DNA of 64,000 bases from Nematostella vectensis (Eukaryota; Cnidaria; Anthozoa; Actiniaria; Edwardsiidae), in assembly GCF_932526225.1 (NCBI RefSeq), contig NC_064036.1, forward strand, positions 9,865,519 through 9,929,518. Direction: 5' to 3'. The translations under genes and the position numbers were made by a program. The notes below the pieces were generated by a model. That model ran no database searches. It was not told the DNA's origin and was given only the letters and a program-made list of their open reading frames with translations. This document shows positions 24,262 through 41,971 of this stretch, piece after piece; the first letter of the stretch is position 1; each line of letters begins with the position of its first letter.

Positions 24262-25803
24262 ATCCTTACTTGCGTCCAGATGTGCAATTGATAATCACAC
24301 AACACTTGATTTGCAAAAACCTTGGTCCTCCCCGTGACGCAAAGCGTAAAGCTTTGTTTTAACTAGAGCGGTTTCCATTTACCCTTGAAATAAAGCGTGA
24401 TAGTTTAAGGGTATTAGTCACTAAAACGCAAAAGAGAACAATAGAATCAGATCATAATAAATGGTAAAACGCCTAAGTGTAGTTCACAGGTTAATAAAAA
24501 TCACTCTACTATATACGATCCCCTTTGTAAGAGCGCACCGAAGACTGCCAGCCAGCTGTCATTTTGAAATGTTTGCTTTTGAATATTGGGGATCCTGTGG
24601 TGCACGAAGAGACTGTGCACTAGGTGGGCTTTACAAACCCCGGCTCCCGCGTTTCGCAAACATGTCCGCGTTCGCAAACATTTCCGAATAACCCAAAATA
24701 AGATTAGTCGACAATCATTCCAACCGGGACTCGAAGTACCAAAAATAATAGAAATATCACTGGTGTACATATATATCTCCCATAAGGATCTTTGTGTCAT
24801 TTTCTTCTCGATGCTGCTCAAATATAGTTTAGACGCCTTTTTTTCATGTACCGTTCTAAATAGATATAGATGAACGACACCGGTTGTCTTATTTGCAACC
24901 GCACCTTGACGGCATCTAAACTGTACCTTGGTGAACTTTCAAGTACCTGCCCTTTCACACCTCGGTAAATGACGTGTCGTGATGCATACACGAGTATTCC
25001 GCTGGACAACCCCATTTTTATGTATTCCATATCTTATTATTAATACTCGTGTATCATATCAATTTGAGCTTCGTGAACGTTGTATCCCTGTGGTGGCTGA
25101 TTAAAACTGGGGAGGGGAGAACCGGTCTAAGATATGTGCAGGGGGTGTGAAATTACGTTACATCGCCTAAGGTTAGAAGAGCAAAAAAAAAACATCGCAC
25201 AATCTGTCCCTTTTACCTTTTTGGATGTTTCAAAATCCGAAACTATACAAAGAAAAACGTCTTTTAGGGCACCTGCGCCTTTCTGTGCAAGAATACACAC
25301 ACAAAAATACACAGTTGCTTAGATCTTGACTATTGCTTTTTAAATTTCGATGGCTTTGTTTGATCTCAGGCGATACCCTTGGGTGCACCCGCGTAGATTT
25401 CAGTTGATCTCGGAACACGACTTTTCACCTATTCTCAGTTTAGCCACCCCAAAAACTGCAGCGCGCAGTTTTTCTATTTTTCAAATCTAGTTAAACTAGT
25501 ACAGTATATATGAGATTACTAAATGTCACGACATTCATCATGGTTAAGCAAGGCCTTTTGTACTTGCATTAGTTCTCCCTCACCTTTTTTAACAATATAA
25601 GTAGGTATGATAGGAAATACAACGCGCATTCATCTAAAGTCTTTACTTTCATAATTTATCTATTACATTGACTACCTAATTTGCACATTGGATATATTTT
25701 ATACTTTCATTTTTATAACATTCTAAGCTAAATATTCTATTGCTTACTTTAAAAATACAAATCCATTTTCATTTCTGTTAATCTAATTACTGCTTGTTCG
25801 ATG

Positions 25804-25907
25804 CAGGGGCGGAAAATGTGGTGAACAATTTAATTGTAATTTTTATATAATTATTGAAGAAGACGGTTGATTTAGACGAGTCCGCACCCTTTACACATCC
25901 GCCCCTG
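25804..25907. mobile_element. Small CAGGGGCGGA-ended element
   Basis: The ends CAGGGGCGGA and TCCGCCCCTG are perfect reverse complements 104 bp apart and match the ends of the nested element at 14621-14888. Likely a deletion derivative of the same family. No target duplication was seen. Confidence 0.5.
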
Positions 25908-26208
25908 GCAGGTTTCATCAATCATTATTTTAGGTTTAGGGTCATAAAAAAACTGTCTAAACACCGCTAAGTCAACCAAAGTCAGGTAACTGCTGTCTAG
26001 TAAAATTATTTTGGAAATGTCTTGGACATCTAAAAACCTTCTAGCCTAGATACACGTTTTTATTCTTACCAAACAGACTGGCTATAATAGTCTAATGTCA
26101 CCACAACTGTAATCAAGCATTTGTTTTTTTCAGTTTCAAGAGAAAATGTTTCCTTCCACATCAAGCAGCCGACGCCTTCGATTTCTGTCTTTCCTTGTTC
26201 TTTCGGTT

Positions 26209-29200
26209 TCATCTCCTTTTCCTCTTGTCTGCTCTATGTCCAACAAGATGGCGGGCATAGAGGCTGGGTATAACGAACCCTTTGCGGCAAAAGGCACACT
26301 CATAAACTAGTTGCTTTTTGTGAAGTTGCTTATGCTTGTTGTACGACCACAACCTTCCGAATGACTTCCCGCACAATTTGCACCGGTACGGCTTCTCGCC
26401 TGCATGTGTTCTCTGATGCTCTACGGCTTTGAGAGCCTTGGTGAAGGCCTCCGAGCATAGATGACAGCACATCGGTTTGCCATCCTTGTGACTATACAGG
26501 TGGCGCAGTAAAACTGTCGAGTGAGCAAACCTTTTGTCGCACTTTTTGCAGTGGTACGGCTTCTCATTTGCGTGGACTCGTGAATGAAGATTGAGGTTGG
26601 TGTGCGTTTTGAATGTTTTCCAACATTCGGGCTCATTGCAGACGTATGGTTTAGGGTCTTCGTTGACTACGGAGAACGGATCGTCAACAGAGGATCGTGA
26701 GGGTTTGGGGACAGTCTTTTTTTCTTTGTGTGTCAGTGAATGAATGCTGAGTAGGCGAGACTGGTTGAACGATTTATCACACTTATCGCATCTGTAAGGT
26801 TTGAAATCTTTGTGTGACCTCATGTGCTTCGTTAGCATGGACGACACCTTGAATTTCTCAGAGCAATGGGTGCAGCCAAAAGGTTGATCGCTAGAGTGAT
26901 TTAGCATATGTTCAGATAAATGAGTAGAACGTTTGAATGTCTTTTCGCAAATAACACAGAGATACATATCTCTCTCCGAGTGGATCTTTGTGTGACTTGT
27001 GAAGCTCTCCCAAGACGAGAATTTTTTCTTGCAGCGATTGCACTTCGGAGGTTCTTTACCGGGATGGGAAAGGAAATGGGAAGAAAGATTAGCGTATGAG
27101 CAAAACGGGGCGTCACAAACAGTACAACGACACGCCTCGTCCACTTCAAGGCATTTATGTAAAGATAACTGCCTGGAGTACTGGAACGCTTTACCACAAT
27201 CGGAGCACAAGTATGGTTTCTCACTGGAATGGGAGCGTTCATGGCGGACAAGCGAGCGTGAAGTGGAGTAAGACTTGGAGCATGTAGAGCACTGGAAAGG
27301 TCTCTCACCACGATGCGTGAGCAGATGATCTTTCAGACCAGAGATGCGGCGGAATTTCTTGTCGCACTCTTGACATTTGTAGACAGCGTCTGTCTTGTGG
27401 GTTCTCTGGTGCTTAGTCAATTCTTTTATTTGGTCGAACACATCATCACACAAGACACACCGGTAAATCTTTGTACCGGACTCCTCGTGAGAGTACATGT
27501 GATCAGTCAGCATTTTTTGTCGTGTGTAGGACTTGTCGCACACGTTACATTTGTATGGTTTCTTGCTATGGGTTGTGGTGTGCTTGGTAAGCGCTTCATA
27601 GCACTTGTAGGACTTTCCACAGACGTCGCACTGATATGGTCTGTCTTCCGAGTGCGTTAACATGTGTCTGACCATGCTCCTCGATGTCGTGAATGACTTG
27701 CTGCAGACCTCACAAACGAATGGTGTCTCGCCAGTGTGTTTCAAACGATGGTCATTCAGTTGGCTTTGTCTAGCGAATTCCTGGCCGCATTCCTGGCACT
27801 TGTATGGTTTACTCGCCGAATGGGTAACTTGGTGCGAAGTCAAAGCGTACGATGTCTTGAACGCCTTACTGCAATTGGGACACTTGAATGGACGCTTCTC
27901 AGTGTGAAGAGCTCTATGCCTCGTCATGCAACTTCTACGCTTGAACCCCTTGGTGCATAAGTCACACCTGTACGGCTTGGCATCTTGGTGTACCTTGGCT
28001 ATGTGCTTGGTGAGATCGCTGATCTTTCGGTAGAGGCCGTTACACCAGTCGCACTGGTGCATCACGGATGCTAACGGCTTGTCATCGTCGTCCGAGTTAT
28101 CATCAGAATCTATGTTTTCCTCCTTGGCATTACTACTTTCATCATCACCTTCACTGTCATCGTCGTCTTCGTCGTCATCATCGTGTTCATCTTGTTCACT
28201 CGAAGACGACGAACCGCTCTCGTGTCTGTAGATGTGCTGGATGGCATCACGTGTTCTTCTAGCACTGCGACGACCAGGTGTTGTGACATTGCTCAGGCCC
28301 TTATCCTCTTCTTTGATAGTTACATCGAGTACGTCTTTAACCAGTTCTTTACTTTCAACAGTTTTTGTAGTACCATCAACATCATCATGATTATAATTTT
28401 CGTCGCTCCCTTTAAAATCCCCAATTTTAGCATCGTCTTTAGTGGCATAACTGCCATCACAATGATTTTCATTTTCATTTCCCTTTTCAGCATTGCTCCT
28501 ATTTTCAACATCGTTTTTGTGAAAACCATCGGCATTTTCATCTATATTACCATCCTCTTTATCTCCATCATCGATAGTATCTTCGTGATTATAAACATCA
28601 CCATCTTCATCCCTGAGGACACGTTTACAGTATTTATCCTTGTGACTTTTAGCATTTCGTCCGTCATTGAGCTCATTTTTCTCATCACCCCTCTCCATGC
28701 TTTCATTCTGATCATTCTTCTTGCCTACTTCAAATCTATCATGATCGTGCATGTCAACGTCACCCTCTCTATCAACATCTTCCATTTCAACATCCTCTTT
28801 GTTGTATGGCACATCGTCATTTTTGGGGTTCGTACTGGTAGTTACTTCATCTTGGTTTTTACTAGCATCGTTAATGTCATCATTAAGGTCAGCACTCTTG
28901 CTAACAGCACTGGCAATACCAACATTATCAGCAACGGTTATATCGGCTGGTATTACATTCTCTTTCACGTTGTCATCATCACTATTAGTGCTAAGAATGG
29001 GGACAGCATTAGCATCTGAATCCTTGTGATCAGAACTTCCTACGGCAACATCAGCAGCTTCGGCAAGTACATCATCTTTAACATCACACTTTTTAATGAT
29101 GTCATGATCAGTGACATCACCAGAGTCGTTGACCTTACTGTCAGAACTAGTCGTCATAGCATTACAGCTGATTACAGCCCCCTTGACATCACTTTCTTTA

Positions 29201-29664
29201 ACGTTGCTTTCCTCAGCTATGTATTCAGTTTGGGGAATACATTGACCTGTGTCATTCTCCTTCTGGGCTTTAATGGGGTCTTGTTTCTCACTGGCATCAA
29301 GCTCCTCAGCAATCTGACATTCACTTTCGTTTTCATGCTCATCCATGTTAGCGTCTGGTCTCGGATTATTTGCCTTTTCAAAGTTAGATTCTTTTGGCTT
29401 TGCAGTTTCTGTTTCCATGGCACTGATGCTATCCGGTTGCTCAAACCTGATATCCTGGAGCTCAGTGTAGGCAGAGGAAATGACACCTCCATCTAAAACA
29501 GAGGAGCTACTGCTAATTGCCATTAAAGGGCTGACCTCTTTTCCATGAGGATCACTATCATTTATTACAGGAGGGCCAAAATCTTCTTCCCTCCTAGGGT
29601 TTGCAGCAATTTGGGACAAAATGTCTGTACCACATTCTGAGTAGTTCATGCGTATATGCTCCAT
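26209..29664 (-). CDS. C2H2 zinc-finger protein with about 21 fingers
   Basis: Probable nuclear DNA-binding protein of 1151 residues. The N-terminal half (to about 530) is hydrophilic, rich in Asp/Asn/Glu/Lys and apparently disordered, ending in a dense acidic tract (DEHDDDDEDDDDSEGDDE). From about 535 to 1140 I count 21 C2H2 fingers, most joined by TGEKP-like linkers (TEKRPFKC, TGETPFVC, AGEKPYRC). Finger 11 (YLCSDCGKAFQYSRQLSLHK) lacks the usual second His. The protein ends in a basic ADKRKRR tail that could be a nuclear localisation signal. The coding exon starts at 29685 after TGTTTCCAG; the first ATG in it consistent with an upstream non-coding exon is at 29664. No ortholog was recognised and no KRAB, BTB or SCAN domain is visible. 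Open frames on the opposite strand are shadows of its biased codon use. Confidence 0.88.
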   Translation of the reverse strand: MEHIRMNYSECGTDILSQIAANPRREEDFGPPVINDSDPHGKEVSPLMAISSSSSVLDGGVISSAYTELQDIRFEQPDSISAMETETAKPKESNFEKANNPRPDANMDEHENESECQIAEELDASEKQDPIKAQKENDTGQCIPQTEYIAEESNVKESDVKGAVISCNAMTTSSDSKVNDSGDVTDHDIIKKCDVKDDVLAEAADVAVGSSDHKDSDANAVPILSTNSDDDNVKENVIPADITVADNVGIASAVSKSADLNDDINDASKNQDEVTTSTNPKNDDVPYNKEDVEMEDVDREGDVDMHDHDRFEVGKKNDQNESMERGDEKNELNDGRNAKSHKDKYCKRVLRDEDGDVYNHEDTIDDGDKEDGNIDENADGFHKNDVENRSNAEKGNENENHCDGSYATKDDAKIGDFKGSDENYNHDDVDGTTKTVESKELVKDVLDVTIKEEDKGLSNVTTPGRRSARRTRDAIQHIYRHESGSSSSSEQDEHDDDDEDDDDSEGDDESSNAKEENIDSDDNSDDDDKPLASVMHQCDWCNGLYRKISDLTKHIAKVHQDAKPYRCDLCTKGFKRRSCMTRHRALHTEKRPFKCPNCSKAFKTSYALTSHQVTHSASKPYKCQECGQEFARQSQLNDHRLKHTGETPFVCEVCSKSFTTSRSMVRHMLTHSEDRPYQCDVCGKSYKCYEALTKHTTTHSKKPYKCNVCDKSYTRQKMLTDHMYSHEESGTKIYRCVLCDDVFDQIKELTKHQRTHKTDAVYKCQECDKKFRRISGLKDHLLTHRGERPFQCSTCSKSYSTSRSLVRHERSHSSEKPYLCSDCGKAFQYSRQLSLHKCLEVDEACRCTVCDAPFCSYANLSSHFLSHPGKEPPKCNRCKKKFSSWESFTSHTKIHSERDMYLCVICEKTFKRSTHLSEHMLNHSSDQPFGCTHCSEKFKVSSMLTKHMRSHKDFKPYRCDKCDKSFNQSRLLSIHSLTHKEKKTVPKPSRSSVDDPFSVVNEDPKPYVCNEPECWKTFKTHTNLNLHSRVHANEKPYHCKKCDKRFAHSTVLLRHLYSHKDGKPMCCHLCSEAFTKALKAVEHQRTHAGEKPYRCKLCGKSFGRLWSYNKHKQLHKKQLVYECAFCRKGFVIPSLYARHLVGHRADKRKRR

Positions 29665-29685
29665 TTCTTCATTGGCTGAAAATAC

Positions 29686-31753
29686 CTGGAAACACACAAA
29701 TTAATTTAGCTATCTCACTTTTTAATTTTCGCTTTGCCTAGCTTAGGGATCTTGCAAAGTTAAAAAAAATCTGAGAAAAAACAAGATGGAGGAAACCCAA
29801 CCCATCTCTCAATCCGAATTTTTTTAAATGAATTTCACAGGTTCATTGACAGGTTAAAAAATGTAGACCGCCATTGACATAAAATTGACACAAGTAAAAA
29901 AATAAGTGCTTGTCTGGGGCACTCATTTTTCTAGTGCAAGGAGAAGGCAAATTATCGTAAATGCTTGTTTGAATGCCTAGCTTCCAATTAGTGCCTGGCA
30001 CAAAATATTAACTCACACTTTAAAAAAAACACCTCTAACCAAAAATAAATGTAAGGATGACCAAATGCCACCCACAAGATAATTTTATTCTATCACTGAA
30101 CAATAAATAATAGGCACTGAACTATTTGTTGTAGTTTTGTTCTTGTTGAATATTTCACTATTAACTTGGCAATTATTTTTAAATTTCATTCTTAAAAAAC
30201 AGCAACGATTTTTCAAGCAGAGCAAAGCTGAAGCCTTGAAATAAGTTTTAACCCTTCAGGACACATTGTGTTCAAGCAAAGGGCACCCAAGCTCATTATG
30301 ATATGTAGTTTTGTTATACTCAAAAATTAATCAATCTGCAAAGGACTTCAATGAATCATATAGAGAAAGTATAACTTTGCTATATTGATGTATATATCAA
30401 CTAATTAATGGAATTAGAGTTATTGATGTGGTTCAGGATTATGGTAGCTTGGGCTCCCTGTGGTACTTGTGCTTGGGTGGGTGAGGGGTTGAAGCAAGGA
30501 AGAAGGAAGAGAATAGGCTAGTTTATTTTAGTTTTAGTAGTGTTCTACTAAAATTATAATTCATCCTTTTATTCTCATTTTTTTTCTCATGTTTTTTTTC
30601 TCGGACATCTTCTGTGACTAAGTTGATAAGTAGATCAAAGAAATATAATGTGAAATGTCACAAATTAAATTCTGGTCTTCCATCCAATTTGAGCACACTA
30701 GAAAGCGTCGTTGAATAAACGCATACATAGACGATTAATAGAATACGTAATAATTCAGCAGTAAAAATCGAGCAATTGAATAAGCGAAAAGTTTAGGAAA
30801 AGCGGCGATTGCGACAGCTGATTCGAATATATATCGATGTGAATGTACAACAAAAGATTGGGTCTCGATTTGTGTAAAAGAAAAAGGCATCATAAACCCA
30901 AACCCATAAGAAACATGTGATGATGAGAACACTATTTCATAAAGATTGTACAGAGCTGTGCATTTACTAGGCTTGCATACAAGAAAAGCTGCCATGCAGC
31001 AAAAAAAGGCCGAATAAATACAACAATGTAATATGATGCTTGAGTGTGGGAGCCATTTTGTATTGAGCCCAAATCAACATTTGGAACGTTTCCCCGAAAG
31101 ATATTTGTTGCTGGGGGACATTAACTCACCTTTGAATGGATTGCAAAGGCAGTGGCTCCCAAATGCGATTCCTGAGAGAATTTAACACGAGATATCACGA
31201 AGAAAAACAATATGTTCGAACGACTGAGGCGACTTTCAATAGAGCTTATTCATCGTGTCGGTCCGAACTAGACCCGAACCAGTTCGAGGTAAAGACGAGC
31301 CAGTCCCGAGTTCTCGCCGGAGATTACACGAGACATTTAGAAGACAATGAGATCCAACTAAGCGTGGGTGGTCATTTGTTTTTGATTCAGCAAGAGCAAC
31401 TTCAGAATACCCCGCCAAAATGGTTATACAAAAGAATTTCACCACGAAACGAAATAATTTTCGATGGTATCGATATCATTCAACTTCGTAATATGCCTTA
31501 TGTATTACGTAATCTTCTCTATTGCACCACGAGCTCAAGATAACCTTCACGGTATATTTGTTGCACCACCAACTGTCCATAAAAATAATCTGCGATCCCA
31601 CCAATAGAAAACCTCGTACTGAAGAGATTTGTATTTTTGCACCAATCACATTCCTTGTACCCAATTAGACTTTTTTTTTATACTGCCTTCTGAGCTTCGT
31701 AGTTCAGAAAATTAGACAAATTTTAGGGATAGGTTCTTTCCACTCGCCAGAAA
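29686..31753. promoter_or_regulatory. Divergent intergenic region, zinc-finger gene / ABCG gene
   Basis: Contains the zinc-finger gene's first intron and probably its non-coding first exon: on the minus strand CCATTCAAAG|GTGAGT gives a good donor at 31130/31131 that could join the acceptor at 29686. The plus-strand open frame 31136-31543 overlaps this putative exon and has no recognisable homology; it may be 5' UTR or chance. No defined promoter motif was identified. Confidence 0.35.
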
Positions 31754-40342
<8,589 letters not shown>

Positions 40343-40829
40343 GGCAGCGTGTCTTGTTCCGCCATCTTTTGAGTCTGATATCAAATGCTCTTTTACAGGA
40401 ATCATCTTGTGTTATTTTCGATTTGAATTTGTAAAGAAATGGTTGAGAGTGTGCGACTGTCGTGAAAAAACCCATTCTAGAAGAGAAAATTGAAATAAGT
40501 TTCAAGTGTAACAAAATAAGTTCATACCAAAGGTAGACTAGGTTATGTTTAAGTGTTGTATTTCAGTAAACGTTCATGCCTTTACATATAAACAAGATAT
40601 ATTTAGAATATTTATTTGTGAAGTATTTCTTTTCAAATGTTACCTGAACTGCTTGACAGTGAGGTTCAAAGCAAAAAAACCTTTGTTTGTAATTTTCTGT
40701 GTTAAAGTAACTAATAAAGACGTGTGGTTTTATTCTTGTCATGCTTGTTATGTTATGTTTCTATTCTAAGGTAAGATTAGTTATAAAAATGGTAGTTCAA
40801 CTCAAAACTCTCGCTCAAAACCATGCAGA

Positions 40830-40976
40830 ACAAAGTGACCAATCACAGTGCGGAAACAAAGTGACAATCACAGTGCGCAAACAAAGTGACCAATCACAGT
40901 GCGCAACAAAGTGACCAATCACAGTGCGCAACAAAGTGACCAATCACAGTGCGCAAACAAAGTGACCAATCACAGT
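40830..40976. repeat. 25-26 bp tandem repeat with CCAATCA motifs
   Basis: Six copies of ACAAAGTGACCAATCACAGT plus GCGCA. Five contain the CCAATCA sequence, the typical core bound by NF-Y; the second copy has lost one C. It lies about 0.5 kb after the ABCG stop and about 1 kb before the first coding exon of the downstream SLC7 gene. A regulatory role is possible but unproven. Confidence 0.8.
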
Positions 40977-41971
40977 TTTTCTAAAGATTCTGTATCATAT
41001 TTTGTGAAGCACAGTGATTTCGGTTTTATTTTTAATACTAGTGTGTCTTTACTAGAGTGTGTATGACGATATTTTCCTCATCTTTATGTTATTTTATGCT
41101 TTAGCAATAGATTGAAGTCGGTCTTATAGTAGGATTGATTGATTCAGTGGCTCTAGTTCACTAATAATTTACATCTTATTGACATTGAGTCTTTAAATAA
41201 TAACATTGTACTGATGAGCAATCAGATCGCACGGCAGTGGCGATGCGATGCTAGAAACCGCTCCAGTCCTGTAACCTATTTCAAATAACGTTGTCAGTGC
41301 AAACGGCAAATGGCGATTTGTCAAATGGTAGTTCTCCTATCAAAAAACGCCATAGAACTTGTCAAATTTCTACTGACTGTAGAAACGTGAATAATTTCTG
41401 CGATTATATTACCTATCATTATTATTCTTACAAAAAATATACCCATAAGCAGTTATTGGTCTTAGAACTGCCCTCTTCCGATTGCCATTTGCCATTTGCA
41501 CTGACAACTTTTATTGAAATAGGTGTATACTTGCGGATGGATACCAGTGTATATACACCGAAACTGGCACAGGCCTCATGAATAATAATCATACTCAAAT
41601 GCCCATTATAGCAAATGCTAATCATTACTTACTCGACTAACCTTTTGTGATACAAAACGACAAAGATTTCAGTTTAGACCACTAATTCAGTCATTCTTTG
41701 ATGTGAGTACAATGGGCTGTCATGATAAATATTCAATCCTGGGTTACAGCCATTTTTAGAAACTGAAATAATTTTTATCTCGGAGTAAGGAGTGTTATTA
41801 ATTTAATGCTAAAATCGTTTCTGCGCCCCCGCATATGGACAGACGAGCACAGAGCATGCATAGCATCCGGAAGTTCCCGTTGCCTTGAGCACCAACACGA
41901 GATACGCATTTTCAGCACATTTTTATTTTTCCACAAAATTTGACCGGGGTTTTTAACATTTATCTGACAAA
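40977..41971. other. Intergenic region upstream of the divergent SLC7 gene
   Basis: Contains one inverted-repeat element (41275-41523). The rest has no recognised gene and should include the promoter and 5' UTR of the plus-strand SLC7 gene starting at 41972. Confidence 0.4.
41275..41523. mobile_element. MITE-like inverted-repeat element
   Basis: The left arm (41275-41320, CCTATTTCAAATAACGTTGT then CAGTGCAAACGGC) is inverted at 41477-41523 (GCCATTTGCACTGACAACTT then TTATTGAAATAGG). Arms are about 45 bp within a 249-bp element. No coding capacity or clear target duplication. Confidence 0.65.

Larger units (their letters stand above)
22905..26208. other. Intergenic region between BICRA and the zinc-finger gene (tail-to-tail)
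   Basis: Holds the BICRA 3' UTR; an AATAAA lies near 23263. It also contains the palindromic element 23767-24261 and a small CAGGGGCGGA-ended element at 25804-25907. Other open frames look random. The 3' UTR of the minus-strand zinc-finger gene is expected near 26.0-26.2 kb. Confidence 0.45.

Noticed and set aside
28183-29019. 278-codon hydrophobic frame opposite the zinc-finger gene
   Set aside because: It is the antisense shadow of the Asp/Asn-rich coding region (GAT/AAT reads as ATC/ATT).
31136-31543. 135-codon plus-strand frame before the ABCG gene
   Set aside because: No homology, overlaps a probable 5' UTR exon of the zinc-finger gene on the other strand, and ends without a donor linking it to ABCG.
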